Translations under genes and position numbers: made by a program | Notes under the pieces: model-generated | Database searches by the model: none | What the model saw: the letters and a program-made list of their open reading frames with translations, nothing else | Told to the model about the DNA's origin: nothing | Origin: Providencia sp. PROV188 | GTDB lineage: Bacteria > Pseudomonadota > Gammaproteobacteria > Enterobacterales > Enterobacteriaceae | Assembly: GCF_027595165.1 (NCBI RefSeq) | Contig: NZ_CP097291.1 | Coordinates: 1,798,001-1,862,000, forward strand | Direction: 5' to 3' | DNA length: 64,000 bases | Part shown: positions 18,693 to 27,214 of the stretch, piece after piece | Numbering within the stretch: the stretch's first letter is position 1 | Layout of the letters: the number at the start of each line of letters is the position of its first letter

Positions 18693-19235
18693 TTAAGCTT
18701 GTGATTGCCACTGCTGATAAGTGATGCGACTAATTTCTTCAGTCTTTGTCTCGCCAATAAGCTCAATAAATTGTGGGGCTAATGTTGTGTAATATTGGAA
18801 ACCACATTTTTCTTGAGCAATTTTAGATTGTTGATTACCTTGGAAATAACCGCACCATAGATTATCCAGTTTGAGATTTTTAAATCCATGTCGCATGATT
18901 TCTCGGATAGCTTCAGGAATGAGCCCTTTTCCCCAAAATGGTACGCCTATCCAATAACTCACTTCCGCATCGTTATCCCCAATTGGAAAATTACTCTCTT
19001 TTCCGATAGATAAACCAATCAAGCCAATGGCTTTGTTATCTTCTTTTAGCGCAACGGCAAACACACCATCGCGCATAAAAATGGATTGAATAATTTTCGC
19101 ACTTTCTTCGACGCTCTGGTGAGGTGGCCAGCCTGCAATAGGGCCGATACGTTCATCTTTTGCATAATGATAAAGGTCTGCCGCATCAGTAATATGCCAA
19201 GGGCGTAAAATCAGCCTTTGTGTATATAAAATCAT
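18693..19235 (-). CDS. RimJ/RimL-type GNAT acetyltransferase
   Basis: 180 residues, the usual size. It begins TQRLILRPWHITDAADLY, the standard opening of the RimL subgroup, and has the VSYWIGVPFWGKGLIPEAIR acetyl-CoA segment and the terminal asparagine-rich loop (FQGNQQSKIAQEKCGFQYY). Such proteins acetylate ribosomal protein N-termini, antibiotics or small amines. Nothing nearby points to a substrate. It is divergent from an AraC regulator. Confidence 0.87.
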   Translation of the reverse strand: MILYTQRLILRPWHITDAADLYHYAKDERIGPIAGWPPHQSVEESAKIIQSIFMRDGVFAVALKEDNKAIGLIGLSIGKESNFPIGDNDAEVSYWIGVPFWGKGLIPEAIREIMRHGFKNLKLDNLWCGYFQGNQQSKIAQEKCGFQYYTTLAPQFIELIGETKTEEISRITYQQWQSQA

Positions 19236-19394
19236 GTTATTTTCTCTTTATTGCATTGATATTATGCCACCTATTTTAGGTATTTATTTGCTTTTTTTAA
19301 TAGTTTAACCTCGGTATTTTGGGTACTTATGAAAACTGACATTTTAAAGAAACTAGGTAGAATAGGTTAATAAAGCTAATGGCATGAATGAAAT

Positions 19395-20252
19395 GTGAGT
19401 GTGTTGAACATGAAAGAGTTGCAGCAGCATCAATCTGTATGGGAAGGGGTAGTCAGCATCGGCTCGACGACACTGGAAGAATTGCAAAATACAGTATTGT
19501 CTCCAGACTATGTGACGCTATGTATTTGTAGGCAAGGAGCTGGGATTTTCAATATTAATTTTAAGCGCTATGCCTTACGCAAAAATGAGCTCTTTGTTTT
19601 GTATAATGACACTTTTGTTACGTTACAGAAGCGTTCTCGGAATTTTATTGTAGATTACATCCATATTGATAAGACGTTTGCCACAGATATTGCATTTGTT
19701 TTACCTAATTCATTGTTTGCCTATTTTAATTTTCAACCACGTTTATCAATGTCATCGGCACAATCCACACTATTTTCACATTGGTATCAGCTATTTTTAT
19801 ATTACCACCAAGAACGCGCAGAGTATGGGAAATTACAATTACGGCAACATTTACAAAATCTATTTTTAGAAATTGCTAATCAGGTCAATCATGCACAATC
19901 CCATTTTTCAGATGAACGTAGCCGTAAATCACAATTATGTTGGCAATTTTGGACATTAATAACCCAGCATTGTAAACAGCAAAGAGAGGTTAAGTTCTAT
20001 GCGAATCAACTTTCGATTACACCGTTTTATTTATCGCAAATTGTGAAGGACTTCTTCAACGATCCGCCCAAGGCACTGATTGATAGACAAGTGGTTTTAG
20101 AGATTAAAGCTCTGTTAGAGAGAGGAACGTTCACCATTCAGGGTATTGCGGATGAATTAAATTTTGAAGACACCTCGTATTTATGCCGCTATTTTAAGCG
20201 GCATACTGGTGCAACATTAAGTGAGTTTAGAAAAAGAGTGAATAAGAATTAA
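19395..20252 (+). CDS. AraC-family transcriptional regulator
   Basis: 285 residues: an N-terminal cupin-like ligand domain (TLCICRQGAGIFNINFKRYA, LRKNELFVLYND) and a C-terminal double HTH (FYANQLSITPFYLSQIVKDF, then GIADELNFEDTSYLCRYFKR). The second HTH keeps the AraC FxRYFKRxTG signature. The start is uncertain: GTG at 19395 or ATG at 19410, neither with a strong RBS. Target genes are not obvious; the divergent RimL-type gene is a candidate. The stop shares TTAA with the convergent LysR gene. Confidence 0.85.
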   Translation: MSVLNMKELQQHQSVWEGVVSIGSTTLEELQNTVLSPDYVTLCICRQGAGIFNINFKRYALRKNELFVLYNDTFVTLQKRSRNFIVDYIHIDKTFATDIAFVLPNSLFAYFNFQPRLSMSSAQSTLFSHWYQLFLYYHQERAEYGKLQLRQHLQNLFLEIANQVNHAQSHFSDERSRKSQLCWQFWTLITQHCKQQREVKFYANQLSITPFYLSQIVKDFFNDPPKALIDRQVVLEIKALLERGTFTIQGIADELNFEDTSYLCRYFKRHTGATLSEFRKRVNKN

Positions 20253-21148
20253 CTCGGGTCGATTTTTGTCGAATGTTTTTTAATAAAATCAATAAAGCAG
20301 CGTAGCCTTGGAGAAACAGCTTGGTTGCGATAATAGACAGCATTAATCGGCTGTTTCATTGTTATCGTTTTTTGTTCTAGCACCTTCACGAGTCCGCCAT
20401 TGGCAAAGGCATCTAAGCTTACAAAGTCGGAAGAAGAGAGAATGCCAGTTCCTTGCAGCGCTAAATGATGTAGCACTTCGCCACTGGCGCAGGCGATATG
20501 GGGGGTAATTTTGAGTAAGCTGCCATCGGCGTTTTCGAGTGGCCAATAATTTAATGACTCTGGCGTTGTGAAACCGAGCAAACAATGCTTATGGAGATCC
20601 TCTATCGTTTCCGGTATTCCATATTTTTCTAAGTAAGCGGGGCTAGCAACTAGCCTTTTCTGGGTATAACCCAATAGTGTTGCACTGAGTGAAGAATCCT
20701 TTAACGTGCCAATTCTAAACGCGACATCCGTTTTTTTCTCTAATAGGTTTGTCACACCTTCATAGTTATTTATTTCTAACTCAACTTGGGGATATCGTTC
20801 ATAAAATAGAGGGATCAACGGAGCAATTACATGGGTTAAAAACGGGGTAGAAGCATCAATGCGTAGCTTACCTGATGGAATCGATTGGCGAGCGGATAGC
20901 AAATCTTCGGCTTCTTGAGCTAGTCGGACTATTTCTCGCGCTTTTTGCAAAAATGCAGCACCTTCATCACTAAGTTTGATGGCGCGAGTGGTTCGGTAAA
21001 GTAGCGTGGTTTTGACTTTCTCTTCTAAACGCAATAATGCACGACTCACGGTGGATATCGTCATGCATTGCTGGTCGGCTGCTGCTGTAATAGAGCCGTA
21101 ATCGACTACGCTGATAAATGTTTGGAGCTCTTCTAATGTGATTTTCAT
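20249..21148 (-). CDS. LysR-family regulator
   Basis: 299 residues from the ATG at 21148 (MKITLEELQTFISVVDYGSI). A longer frame to 21298 exists but would overlap the divergent MFS gene and adds a non-LysR leader, so I reject it. HTH: AADQQCMTISTVSRALLRLE. Effector domain: GKLRIDASTPFLTHVIAPLI, of the DsdC/YafC-like group. It is 107 bp from the divergent MFS exporter and presumably regulates it. Confidence 0.88.
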   Translation of the reverse strand: MKITLEELQTFISVVDYGSITAAADQQCMTISTVSRALLRLEEKVKTTLLYRTTRAIKLSDEGAAFLQKAREIVRLAQEAEDLLSARQSIPSGKLRIDASTPFLTHVIAPLIPLFYERYPQVELEINNYEGVTNLLEKKTDVAFRIGTLKDSSLSATLLGYTQKRLVASPAYLEKYGIPETIEDLHKHCLLGFTTPESLNYWPLENADGSLLKITPHIACASGEVLHHLALQGTGILSSSDFVSLDAFANGGLVKVLEQKTITMKQPINAVYYRNQAVSPRLRCFIDFIKKHSTKIDPS

Positions 21149-21255
21149 TATTGCATTTCCCGCAAAAGTTATTCTCACCATAATGGGTTTTTCAACCGCT
21201 TTCAATATGGAAGAATTGCCGCCGGTCAATTGATATTGGTTTATAAGGCATAAAA

Positions 21256-22440
21256 ATGAGAATAAACACAGCATTGCTCGCGTTATCTGTTGGAGCATTC
21301 GCCATTGGTATTACCGAGTTTTCTCCGATGGGAATGCTTCCCTATATCGCTGAAAACCTGAATGAAAGCATTCCTTCTGTCGGTGCGATTGTGGTGATTT
21401 ATGCGCTGGGAGTGATGATTGGAGCGCCAATCATGACGCTATTATTAGTGAGTAAGCGCCCAAAAGTTGCGTTGGTTTTTTTAATGGCTATTTTCACGGT
21501 GGGGAATTTATTATCGGGTTTAGCGCCTAACTTGGTGACGCTGTCACTTTCAAGGTTAATTACTAGCCTAAATCACGGGGCATTTTTTGGTTTAGGTGCC
21601 ATTGTTGCGGCCAGTGTGGTTCCTGCTGGTAAACAAGCGAGTGCGATTGCGGCAATGTTTATGGGGCTGACCATTGCGGGTATTGGTGGCGTTCCATTAG
21701 TCACTAAAATAACGCAATTAATCGGCTGGCGTGAGGCATTCTATTTAATTTCGGGTATTGGATTGCTCACGATCGCCAGTTTAATTTTTGCGATTCCTGC
21801 ACGTTTACAAGGTAGCCAGGTTAACGTTAAAAATGAATTGCGTATTTTAAAGCGCCCATTAGTGATGTTAGGTATGTTATCGACGGTACTCGGAGCAAGT
21901 GCAATGTTTACCTTGTATACGTTTATAACACCAATGTTAATGAATTTTATTCAGGCTTCAGATCAGACAATTACAATGATGTTAATGGTCATTGGCCTTG
22001 GTTTTAGTATCGGTAATTATCTTGGTGGTTATTTTGCGGATAAAAACTTATATCCAACTTTATTAACCTTGTTTGTATTATCTGCAATAAGCATGGTGAT
22101 GTTTCCAATAATTGCGACAAATATCGCTGGAGCTACCGTTGGTTTATTATTCTGGAGTATTGTTAGCTTTGCACTCGTCCCACCCATTCAAATTTTAGTG
22201 ATGAATGCGGCTGTTGGCGCGCAAGCGCTAGCATCCTCCGTGAATATTGGTGCATTTAATTTGGGAAATGCCATTGGAGCGGCTGTCGGTGCGGCGATTT
22301 TATCCCATGGCTACAGCTACACGACGATGAGTTTTATGGGCGCATTATTGGCGATAGTCGGGTTTATAGTGATTTTGCTGATTGTACGCCGGAAAAATAG
22401 CGAAACACAAACGCAGGACGTAATGTGTAGCGCGAATTAA
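21256..22440 (+). CDS. MFS exporter (DHA1, AraJ-like)
   Basis: 394 residues, 12 TM helices. It opens LLALSVGAFAIGITEFSPMG, the usual DHA1 drug/sugar-efflux opening, followed by the motif MGAPIMT-like GAPIMTLLLVSKRPKVA and TM5 motif GIGGVPLVTKI. Closest families known to me are AraJ, SotB and Cml-type efflux proteins. RBS: ATAAGGCATAAAAATG. It is divergent from a LysR gene. Confidence 0.87.
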   Translation: MRINTALLALSVGAFAIGITEFSPMGMLPYIAENLNESIPSVGAIVVIYALGVMIGAPIMTLLLVSKRPKVALVFLMAIFTVGNLLSGLAPNLVTLSLSRLITSLNHGAFFGLGAIVAASVVPAGKQASAIAAMFMGLTIAGIGGVPLVTKITQLIGWREAFYLISGIGLLTIASLIFAIPARLQGSQVNVKNELRILKRPLVMLGMLSTVLGASAMFTLYTFITPMLMNFIQASDQTITMMLMVIGLGFSIGNYLGGYFADKNLYPTLLTLFVLSAISMVMFPIIATNIAGATVGLLFWSIVSFALVPPIQILVMNAAVGAQALASSVNIGAFNLGNAIGAAVGAAILSHGYSYTTMSFMGALLAIVGFIVILLIVRRKNSETQTQDVMCSAN

Positions 22441-22516
22441 AAAGCAAGGTTTGGAGTGTTCGACATATAATAACCAGAGATACTGATCACGGTGAAATCA
22501 GTAAAGGGCTAAATAT

Positions 22517-23581
22517 ATGTCGACGAAAAATCAATGGGCCACAGATGAGCAGCGCTGGAATGCACTGAAACTACGCGATAAAGCTGCAGATGGTTATTTT
22601 GTGTATGGTGTGAAAACATCGAAACTTTATAACCATCCATCCGCTGCGGGGCGATTACCGAAGAGAGATAATGTGCTGTTTTTTGATAATGAGCAGCAAG
22701 CGATAGCGCAGGGTTTTCAGTCGGGAAAACGTCGTCGTCACGAAATGTCACAGCAAGCTCAGTTTTATCAAGAAAAAATTGAGCTTGCTTGTCGGTATAT
22801 TGAGCAAAATACCCAGAAATATACATTGGCTGAGTTAGCTGATTATGTCGGAATAAGCCCGTTTCATTTTCATCGATTATTTAAATTACAAACTGGATTA
22901 ACGCCTAAAGCCTATCGCGATGCTTATCTTCATCAGAAAGTACAAGCACAATTACAGGAAAATGAACGGATCACTGACGCTATTTATAATGCGGGTTTTC
23001 ATTCGAACAGTCGTTTTTATGAAACAGCAAATTCGCGATTGGGCATGACGCCGACAGCGTGGAAATTAGGTGGTGAAGGAAGCAAAATCTATTTTGCTCT
23101 GGCCGTTTGCTCGCTAGGAAATGTACTGGTTGCACAAAGTCCGATAGGCATTTGTGCAATTTTATTCGGAGATGACCCTGAACAATTGCTAAATAACTTA
23201 CAGGATAAATTTCCCCATGCTCAGTTGATTGGTGGAAATAAAGCATTCGACCAAGTGGTTTCTAAAGTTATTGGGTTTATTGAAGCCCCAGAAATAGGTT
23301 TTGATCTTCCTTTGGATATTCGAGGAACTGCATTTCAGCAACGAGTGTGGCAAGTGTTAAGGAATATTCCTGTTGGGAAAACGGTGAGTTATCGTGAAAT
23401 CGCAGAAAAGATGGGAACACCTAAATCGTTTAGAGCAGTGGCGAATGCATGTGGTGCAAACATGCTAGCTGTAGTGATTCCATGCCATCGAGTAGTGAGA
23501 ACGGATGGTGGATTATCGGGATATCGCTGGGGGATCGACCGAAAGCGGGCATTATTACTAAAAGAATCTGCAAAAAAATAA
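22517..23581 (+). CDS. ada: Ada-like methylated-DNA repair/regulatory protein with degenerate zinc site
   Basis: 354 residues, colinear with E. coli Ada: N-Ada domain (1-75), AraC-type HTH (85-185) and C-terminal O6-alkylguanine methyltransferase (195-350). The repair half is intact: active-site PCHRVV with C323, and the usual Tyr/Arg region. The AraC half keeps ISPFHFHRLFKLQTGLTPKA. All four zinc cysteines of the N-terminal domain are replaced: Asn39 and Ala43 stand where E. coli has C38 and C42, and Gly70 and Arg73 where it has C69 and C72. Zinc binding and methyl-phosphotriester repair, which normally switch Ada into an activator, should therefore be lost. The adjacent alkB of E. coli is absent here; alkB is at 49730. 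Confidence 0.93.
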   Translation: MSTKNQWATDEQRWNALKLRDKAADGYFVYGVKTSKLYNHPSAAGRLPKRDNVLFFDNEQQAIAQGFQSGKRRRHEMSQQAQFYQEKIELACRYIEQNTQKYTLAELADYVGISPFHFHRLFKLQTGLTPKAYRDAYLHQKVQAQLQENERITDAIYNAGFHSNSRFYETANSRLGMTPTAWKLGGEGSKIYFALAVCSLGNVLVAQSPIGICAILFGDDPEQLLNNLQDKFPHAQLIGGNKAFDQVVSKVIGFIEAPEIGFDLPLDIRGTAFQQRVWQVLRNIPVGKTVSYREIAEKMGTPKSFRAVANACGANMLAVVIPCHRVVRTDGGLSGYRWGIDRKRALLLKESAKK

Positions 23582-23607
23582 TAAGATCTATTTTGAAATA
23601 GAATAAG

Positions 23608-23635
23608 GCTGCGCCAATATCTCTATTGCCGCAGC
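23608..23635. terminator. Terminator-like hairpin after ada
   Basis: GCTGCG-C-CAATA / TATTG-C-CGCAGC: an 11-bp stem with one C-C mismatch and a 4-nt loop, followed by AATTTTC. It could end ada from the left and the small ORFs from the right. Confidence 0.55.
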
Positions 23636-23701
23636 AATTTTCAATATAAATATCATATATATTCTCTAATTAGATAGTTTTGAATTTACAATTATCGTTT
23701 T

Positions 23702-23815
23702 CTATTTATTATAGTGCGCGGTTTCTGTTTTATATCCTTCGAAAATTAATTTAATTAAGGTCGATTTAATTTTTTTAAATAAACTCTTAGATTTTTTGAT
23801 TTTTATATTTCTCAT
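23702..23815 (-). CDS. Candidate small basic protein, 37 aa
   Basis: ATG at 23815 preceded by AAGGA at a 6-nt spacing, a very good RBS. The peptide is MRNIKIKKSKSLFKKIKSTL followed by an amphipathic stretch (IKLIFEGYK) and ends HYNK. It is strongly basic at the N-terminus. It begins inside the last codons of the upstream small ORF in another frame, which suggests translational coupling. I do not recognise the family. The AT-rich context makes a chance ORF possible. Confidence 0.4.
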   Translation of the reverse strand: MRNIKIKKSKSLFKKIKSTLIKLIFEGYKTETAHYNK

Positions 23816-23924
23816 ATTTTTTCCTTGTAAATAATGAGATTACCCATCGAAAGATGAATGTAATTGGTTGTGTTAATATAAATTTTGGGTATGGTTTGCC
23901 CTTTATATTTTTTTCATATTCCAT
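23787..23924 (-). CDS. Candidate small protein with one hydrophobic segment, 45 aa
   Basis: ATG at 23924. The peptide starts MEYEKNIKGKPYPKF, has a hydrophobic middle (ILTQPITFIFRWVISLF, a possible short membrane segment) and a basic tail (TRKKYEKYKNQKI). Charge layout with a lysine-rich tail is typical of small membrane proteins. RBS is weak (GGATTTTATTT). It overlaps the next small ORF by 29 nt. No family recognised. Confidence 0.33.
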   Translation of the reverse strand: MEYEKNIKGKPYPKFILTQPITFIFRWVISLFTRKKYEKYKNQKI

Positions 23925-23989
23925 AAATAAAATCCTATTGCTGTATTTTGTTTATTTAGCTTCGCATGAGAAATTGACTTAAAAAAGTG

Positions 23990-24050
23990 ACAGATTGGCT
24001 TTTTTGTAAAATACAGATCATCTCAGCGAAATCTGTATTACATTACAGAT
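23990..24050. promoter_or_regulatory. ACAGAT repeat cluster, candidate MocR operator
   Basis: ACAGAT occurs at 23990, 24013 and 24045 and inverted (ATCTGT) at 24031. Two of them form the perfect 9-bp inverted repeat AATACAGAT-N12-ATCTGTATT (24010-24039). The cluster ends about 20-30 bp before the MocR start, in the promoter position. Confidence 0.5.
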
Positions 24051-24071
24051 ACGGGATTCGATTTTAAGGAA

Positions 24072-25487
24072 ATGAGTGCGATGCTCTATAAACAAATAGC
24101 CCAAATGCTGCAGAGCAAAATCCATCGAGGAGAGTTTCTTGGTGGGGAGAAAATGCCGTCGGTACGTGATATTAGTCGCTGCCATGATGTGAGCATTACC
24201 ACGGCTCAACTGGCTTATCGTGAACTGGAACGGTGTCAGCTCATTTATGCAGTACCGAAATCGGGTTATTTTGTGATCCCTGAAAAGGCCACAGCACCAT
24301 TGCCTAAAGTGGCTAACTATATTCAAAAGCCTGTTCATATTGATAAATGGAACCCGACGATGGACTTCCTGCGTGTTGAAGAGCGTGCAGGAGTCACATC
24401 ATTATCGTGTGCGGTACCTAATATTGCAGATAAAACCTTAGAGCCATTATGGCAAGAAATGAATATGGTGGCGCGGCGTCGTAATCCGTTAACACTTGAG
24501 TATGATAGCTTGCAAGGGTTAGCCGCGCTCAGAGAGCAAATCTATCATGTATCTGATTATCGTCAGTCATTTACCCCTGATGATATCGTGACGACCACCA
24601 GCGCCCATCAGTCGATTTCTATTGCAATTCAAGCATGTACCCAAGCCAATGATGTGGTTGCTGTTGAATCACCGACGTTTCCCGGATTATTGCAAACGCT
24701 TTATGGGCTGGGCCGTAAAATCATCGAAATTCCCGTTGATCCCCAAACAGGGATTAACTTGGAGAGGTTAGAAGAAGCTTTCCAATGTTGGCAGGTCAAA
24801 GCGGTGGTGGTCACGCCGACATGCAATAACCCGATGGGCAGTATTATGCCGGAAAAAAATAAACAAAGGTTGCTTGAGATGACTAATCGATATCAAGGTA
24901 CGATTATCGAGAATGATTGTTTAGCGCCTCTTGCATATGCTTATCCGCGTCCGTCAACGATCCAATCTCTGGATACCGAAGGTCATGTGATTCTGTGCAG
25001 TTCATTTTCTAAAACCGTTGCACCGGGAACACGGACGGGGTGGATAATCCCCGGTAAATACAAAGAGAAAGTTATGCATTTAAAATACTTATCGCATTGT
25101 TCTGGCGAAGTTTTTATGCAGCAAGTGATGAGTAATTTCTTAAAAGAAGGGCACTATTTTTTGCATTTACGCCGAATGCGTCAGCAATATCGTGAATTAC
25201 AATGTCAATATCGGGAATTAGTTGAAACGCATTTTCCTGCTAATACTCGAATTTCAAGGCCTCAAGGTGGATTTTCATTATGGGTCGAGCATCCGGCAGC
25301 AGATACTGCGAAATTGATGGAGATTTTACATCGCAATAAAGTGACGGTATTGACGGGAACCCACTTTGCTACAGGCGATTGCTACCCAAACCACCTGCGT
25401 ATTAATTATGCTTTAGAGTTGATCCCAAGACGGCGTAACGCGATAAAAATTCTCGGAGAAACCTTAAAAATGAGTCTGTTGAAATAG
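24072..25487 (+). CDS. MocR-family regulator (GntR HTH plus aminotransferase-like domain)
   Basis: 471 residues: GntR HTH at 1-70 (IHRGEFLGGEKMPSVRDISR) and a fold-type I PLP domain. K314 in SSFSKTVAPGTRTGW is the PLP lysine; CNNPMG and ENDCL are PLP-contact motifs. The PdxR/YdcR type is closest by layout. The ATG at 24081 has AAGGA 10 nt upstream and may be the true start; for the ATG at 24072 that RBS is too close. The gene is convergent with ydeE. Its promoter carries a set of ACAGAT repeats, so autoregulation is likely. Confidence 0.88.
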   Translation: MSAMLYKQIAQMLQSKIHRGEFLGGEKMPSVRDISRCHDVSITTAQLAYRELERCQLIYAVPKSGYFVIPEKATAPLPKVANYIQKPVHIDKWNPTMDFLRVEERAGVTSLSCAVPNIADKTLEPLWQEMNMVARRRNPLTLEYDSLQGLAALREQIYHVSDYRQSFTPDDIVTTTSAHQSISIAIQACTQANDVVAVESPTFPGLLQTLYGLGRKIIEIPVDPQTGINLERLEEAFQCWQVKAVVVTPTCNNPMGSIMPEKNKQRLLEMTNRYQGTIIENDCLAPLAYAYPRPSTIQSLDTEGHVILCSSFSKTVAPGTRTGWIIPGKYKEKVMHLKYLSHCSGEVFMQQVMSNFLKEGHYFLHLRRMRQQYRELQCQYRELVETHFPANTRISRPQGGFSLWVEHPAADTAKLMEILHRNKVTVLTGTHFATGDCYPNHLRINYALELIPRRRNAIKILGETLKMSLLK

Positions 25488-25510
25488 GGCATTGAAACAG
25501 AAAAAAGAAA

Positions 25511-25535
25511 CCCGCTAATAATAGCTATTAGCGGG
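25511..25535. terminator. Rho-independent terminator between MocR gene and ydeE
   Basis: Perfect 9-bp stem CCCGCTAAT / ATTAGCGGG with a 7-nt loop. On the minus strand it is followed by TTTCTTTTTT, so it is a good terminator for ydeE; it probably works in both directions. Confidence 0.75.
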
Positions 25536-25586
25536 TAATTAAACATAAGGAACATTATTTATACAGCAAACTACGTTTACCGCAGT

Positions 25587-26780
25587 TTATATTGCTAATG
25601 CGAGGGTTTGTTTATTTTTAATTCGCATGCCATTAAGCATACTTAACCATGCCAGCACTGTCACTACCATTAAGATAATAAAGATAAAATACGGAGGAAG
25701 TTCAGTCAGAACGAACCCCGTCATCATAGGGTTAAATGCCCCGCCAAGTAGCCCCAGCGCTTGAGCAGAAAAATAGCTGGATTTCATGCCTTCAGGGGCA
25801 ATGCTATCAATTAGCATATATTCCCCTGGTGCGTAAATAAGTTCGCCCAATGTGAAGATAAATGAACCTAACGCCCATAAATAGAGATTATCCCCAGATC
25901 CCATAAATACCGCTAATCCCCCTAGAAAGAATACGCTACCAATGGTCATTAAGCGTCTTAAGTTATCCGGCGTAATACGTTTACCTACCGTGTATTGCAA
26001 AGTGACAACGACGACGGCGTTGACAGGTAAAATCACACCAATTACTGCTTGTGCAAAATCACTGTTAGCAACGGTGATTACATATTGGGAGATCCACGTG
26101 GTAAAAGAGCCGAAAACGAGTGAGCCGAGAAAAGTGGAGAGAATAAACCAAGCCAATGCACGGTCGTGGAGCATTGCTTTAGGGTTCCACACTCGCGGTT
26201 GACCATCAACATGGCTAGCAGGTTTGGTGCTTTGAACAAATCGCTGAATAAAAAAGATAGGGGCGGCTGCGGAGACTGCCGCTAGCCAAAATGGTAAATT
26301 AATGCTGTACATTAATAACCATGTGCCCATTGGGGGCCCGACCGTCCAACCGATATTGATAAAGGTGTAGTTGAGGGAAAATACTTTAGTTTTTAAGGAT
26401 AATGACAAAGTATCTGCAAAATAGCCTTTTAATACAGTCGAAAAAACAGAATAAGAGCAGTTAATTAGTGAGAAAAATATAATCACCAATAGTGCATTGT
26501 TCATCAGCGGAATTGCAATAAATCCACAAATAAACGCTATCACCGCAATAAGCATGCAGCGTTTTTTATCGACTTTATCCGCCAGCATGCCAAATCCCAT
26601 ACTGAATAGCACGCCGACCGTTAAGGCAATAGTCATAGCAACACCGACGATATCGATCGCCATATGGTATTGGCGTGTCAGATAAATCGCCATAAATGGT
26701 AATGTGGCGCCGCGCCCGATGGTTAATAGCAGCGAAGACGCGAGCAGGGCAGTATTCGAGATATTGGATTTAGAAAACAT
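25587..26780 (-). CDS. ydeE: MFS efflux transporter YdeE
   Basis: 397 residues with 12 TM helices, closely matching E. coli YdeE: NTALLASSLLLTIGRGATLP at the N-terminus, FSLINCSYSVFSTVLKGYFA, NIGWTVGPPMGTWLL and IYAPGEYMLIDSIAPEGMK. E. coli YdeE exports dipeptides and arabinose-like compounds when overproduced. Its upstream region carries three tandem 15-bp repeats (26805-26849). It ends at a strong terminator. Confidence 0.92.
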   Translation of the reverse strand: MFSKSNISNTALLASSLLLTIGRGATLPFMAIYLTRQYHMAIDIVGVAMTIALTVGVLFSMGFGMLADKVDKKRCMLIAVIAFICGFIAIPLMNNALLVIIFFSLINCSYSVFSTVLKGYFADTLSLSLKTKVFSLNYTFINIGWTVGPPMGTWLLMYSINLPFWLAAVSAAAPIFFIQRFVQSTKPASHVDGQPRVWNPKAMLHDRALAWFILSTFLGSLVFGSFTTWISQYVITVANSDFAQAVIGVILPVNAVVVVTLQYTVGKRITPDNLRRLMTIGSVFFLGGLAVFMGSGDNLYLWALGSFIFTLGELIYAPGEYMLIDSIAPEGMKSSYFSAQALGLLGGAFNPMMTGFVLTELPPYFIFIILMVVTVLAWLSMLNGMRIKNKQTLALAI

Positions 26781-26804
26781 GGCTCACGACCTAGGAGTAC
26801 ATTG

Positions 26805-26849
26805 TTGTTATAAAAATGGTTGTTATAAAAACGATTGTTACAAAAATGT
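26805..26849. repeat. Three tandem 15-bp repeats upstream of ydeE
   Basis: TTGTTATAAAAATGG, TTGTTATAAAAACGA and TTGTTACAAAAATGT follow each other with exact 15-bp period, 25-70 bp upstream of the ydeE start. They may be binding sites for a regulator or simply a slipped-strand duplication. Confidence 0.75.
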
Positions 26850-27188
26850 TTTATATAATTTTATTATATAAAATACATAAAATTGCGGCACCAAGAAACG
26901 GGTTATTAGGGCGGGAAATCAAAACAATATTTTGATCATGCTATTGTGCCATTGCCAACCAATTATCTGGCTAAAGATAGCGGCGACGCAGATAGTAGAG
27001 TTATCTGCTATCAGCTTAACTGCATAAAAAATCAATTAATTATTGATTCATCATCCTATTTAATCGGCATATAAATTAAGAGTCGGTTGCCTTTCTCAAT
27101 ATCAAAAGTCATCGTTTTTGGTGCGCGGCGTTATTGTTGAAATGGTTGGTCGCGGAAGTGAACTTAAAACCCTGTTCGAGTCATTAAA

Positions 27189-27214
27189 AAAGAGCGCAAG
27201 GGAATGCGCTCTTT
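27189..27214. terminator. Rho-independent terminator of yqhD
   Basis: Perfect 10-bp stem AAAGAGCGCA / TGCGCTCTTT with a 6-nt loop, 17 bp past the yqhD stop. On the minus strand the stem runs into TTTTTT, the normal form. Confidence 0.8.

Larger units (their letters stand above)
23582..24071. other. 490-bp AT-rich intergenic region with small ORFs and repeats
   Basis: It holds a terminator-like hairpin (23608-23635), two overlapping small ORFs on the minus strand (23702-23924) and a cluster of ACAGAT motifs before the MocR gene (23990-24050). Each is listed separately. Confidence 0.6.

Noticed and set aside
20249..21298. Longer 349-residue version of the LysR gene
   Set aside because: The extra 50 residues do not resemble a LysR N-terminus and overlap the divergent MFS gene; the ATG at 21148 gives a normal LysR start.
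27140..27185. Sequence CTGTTCGAGTCA resembling the T-arm of a tRNA
   Set aside because: No anticodon stem, acceptor stem or CCA could be folded around it.
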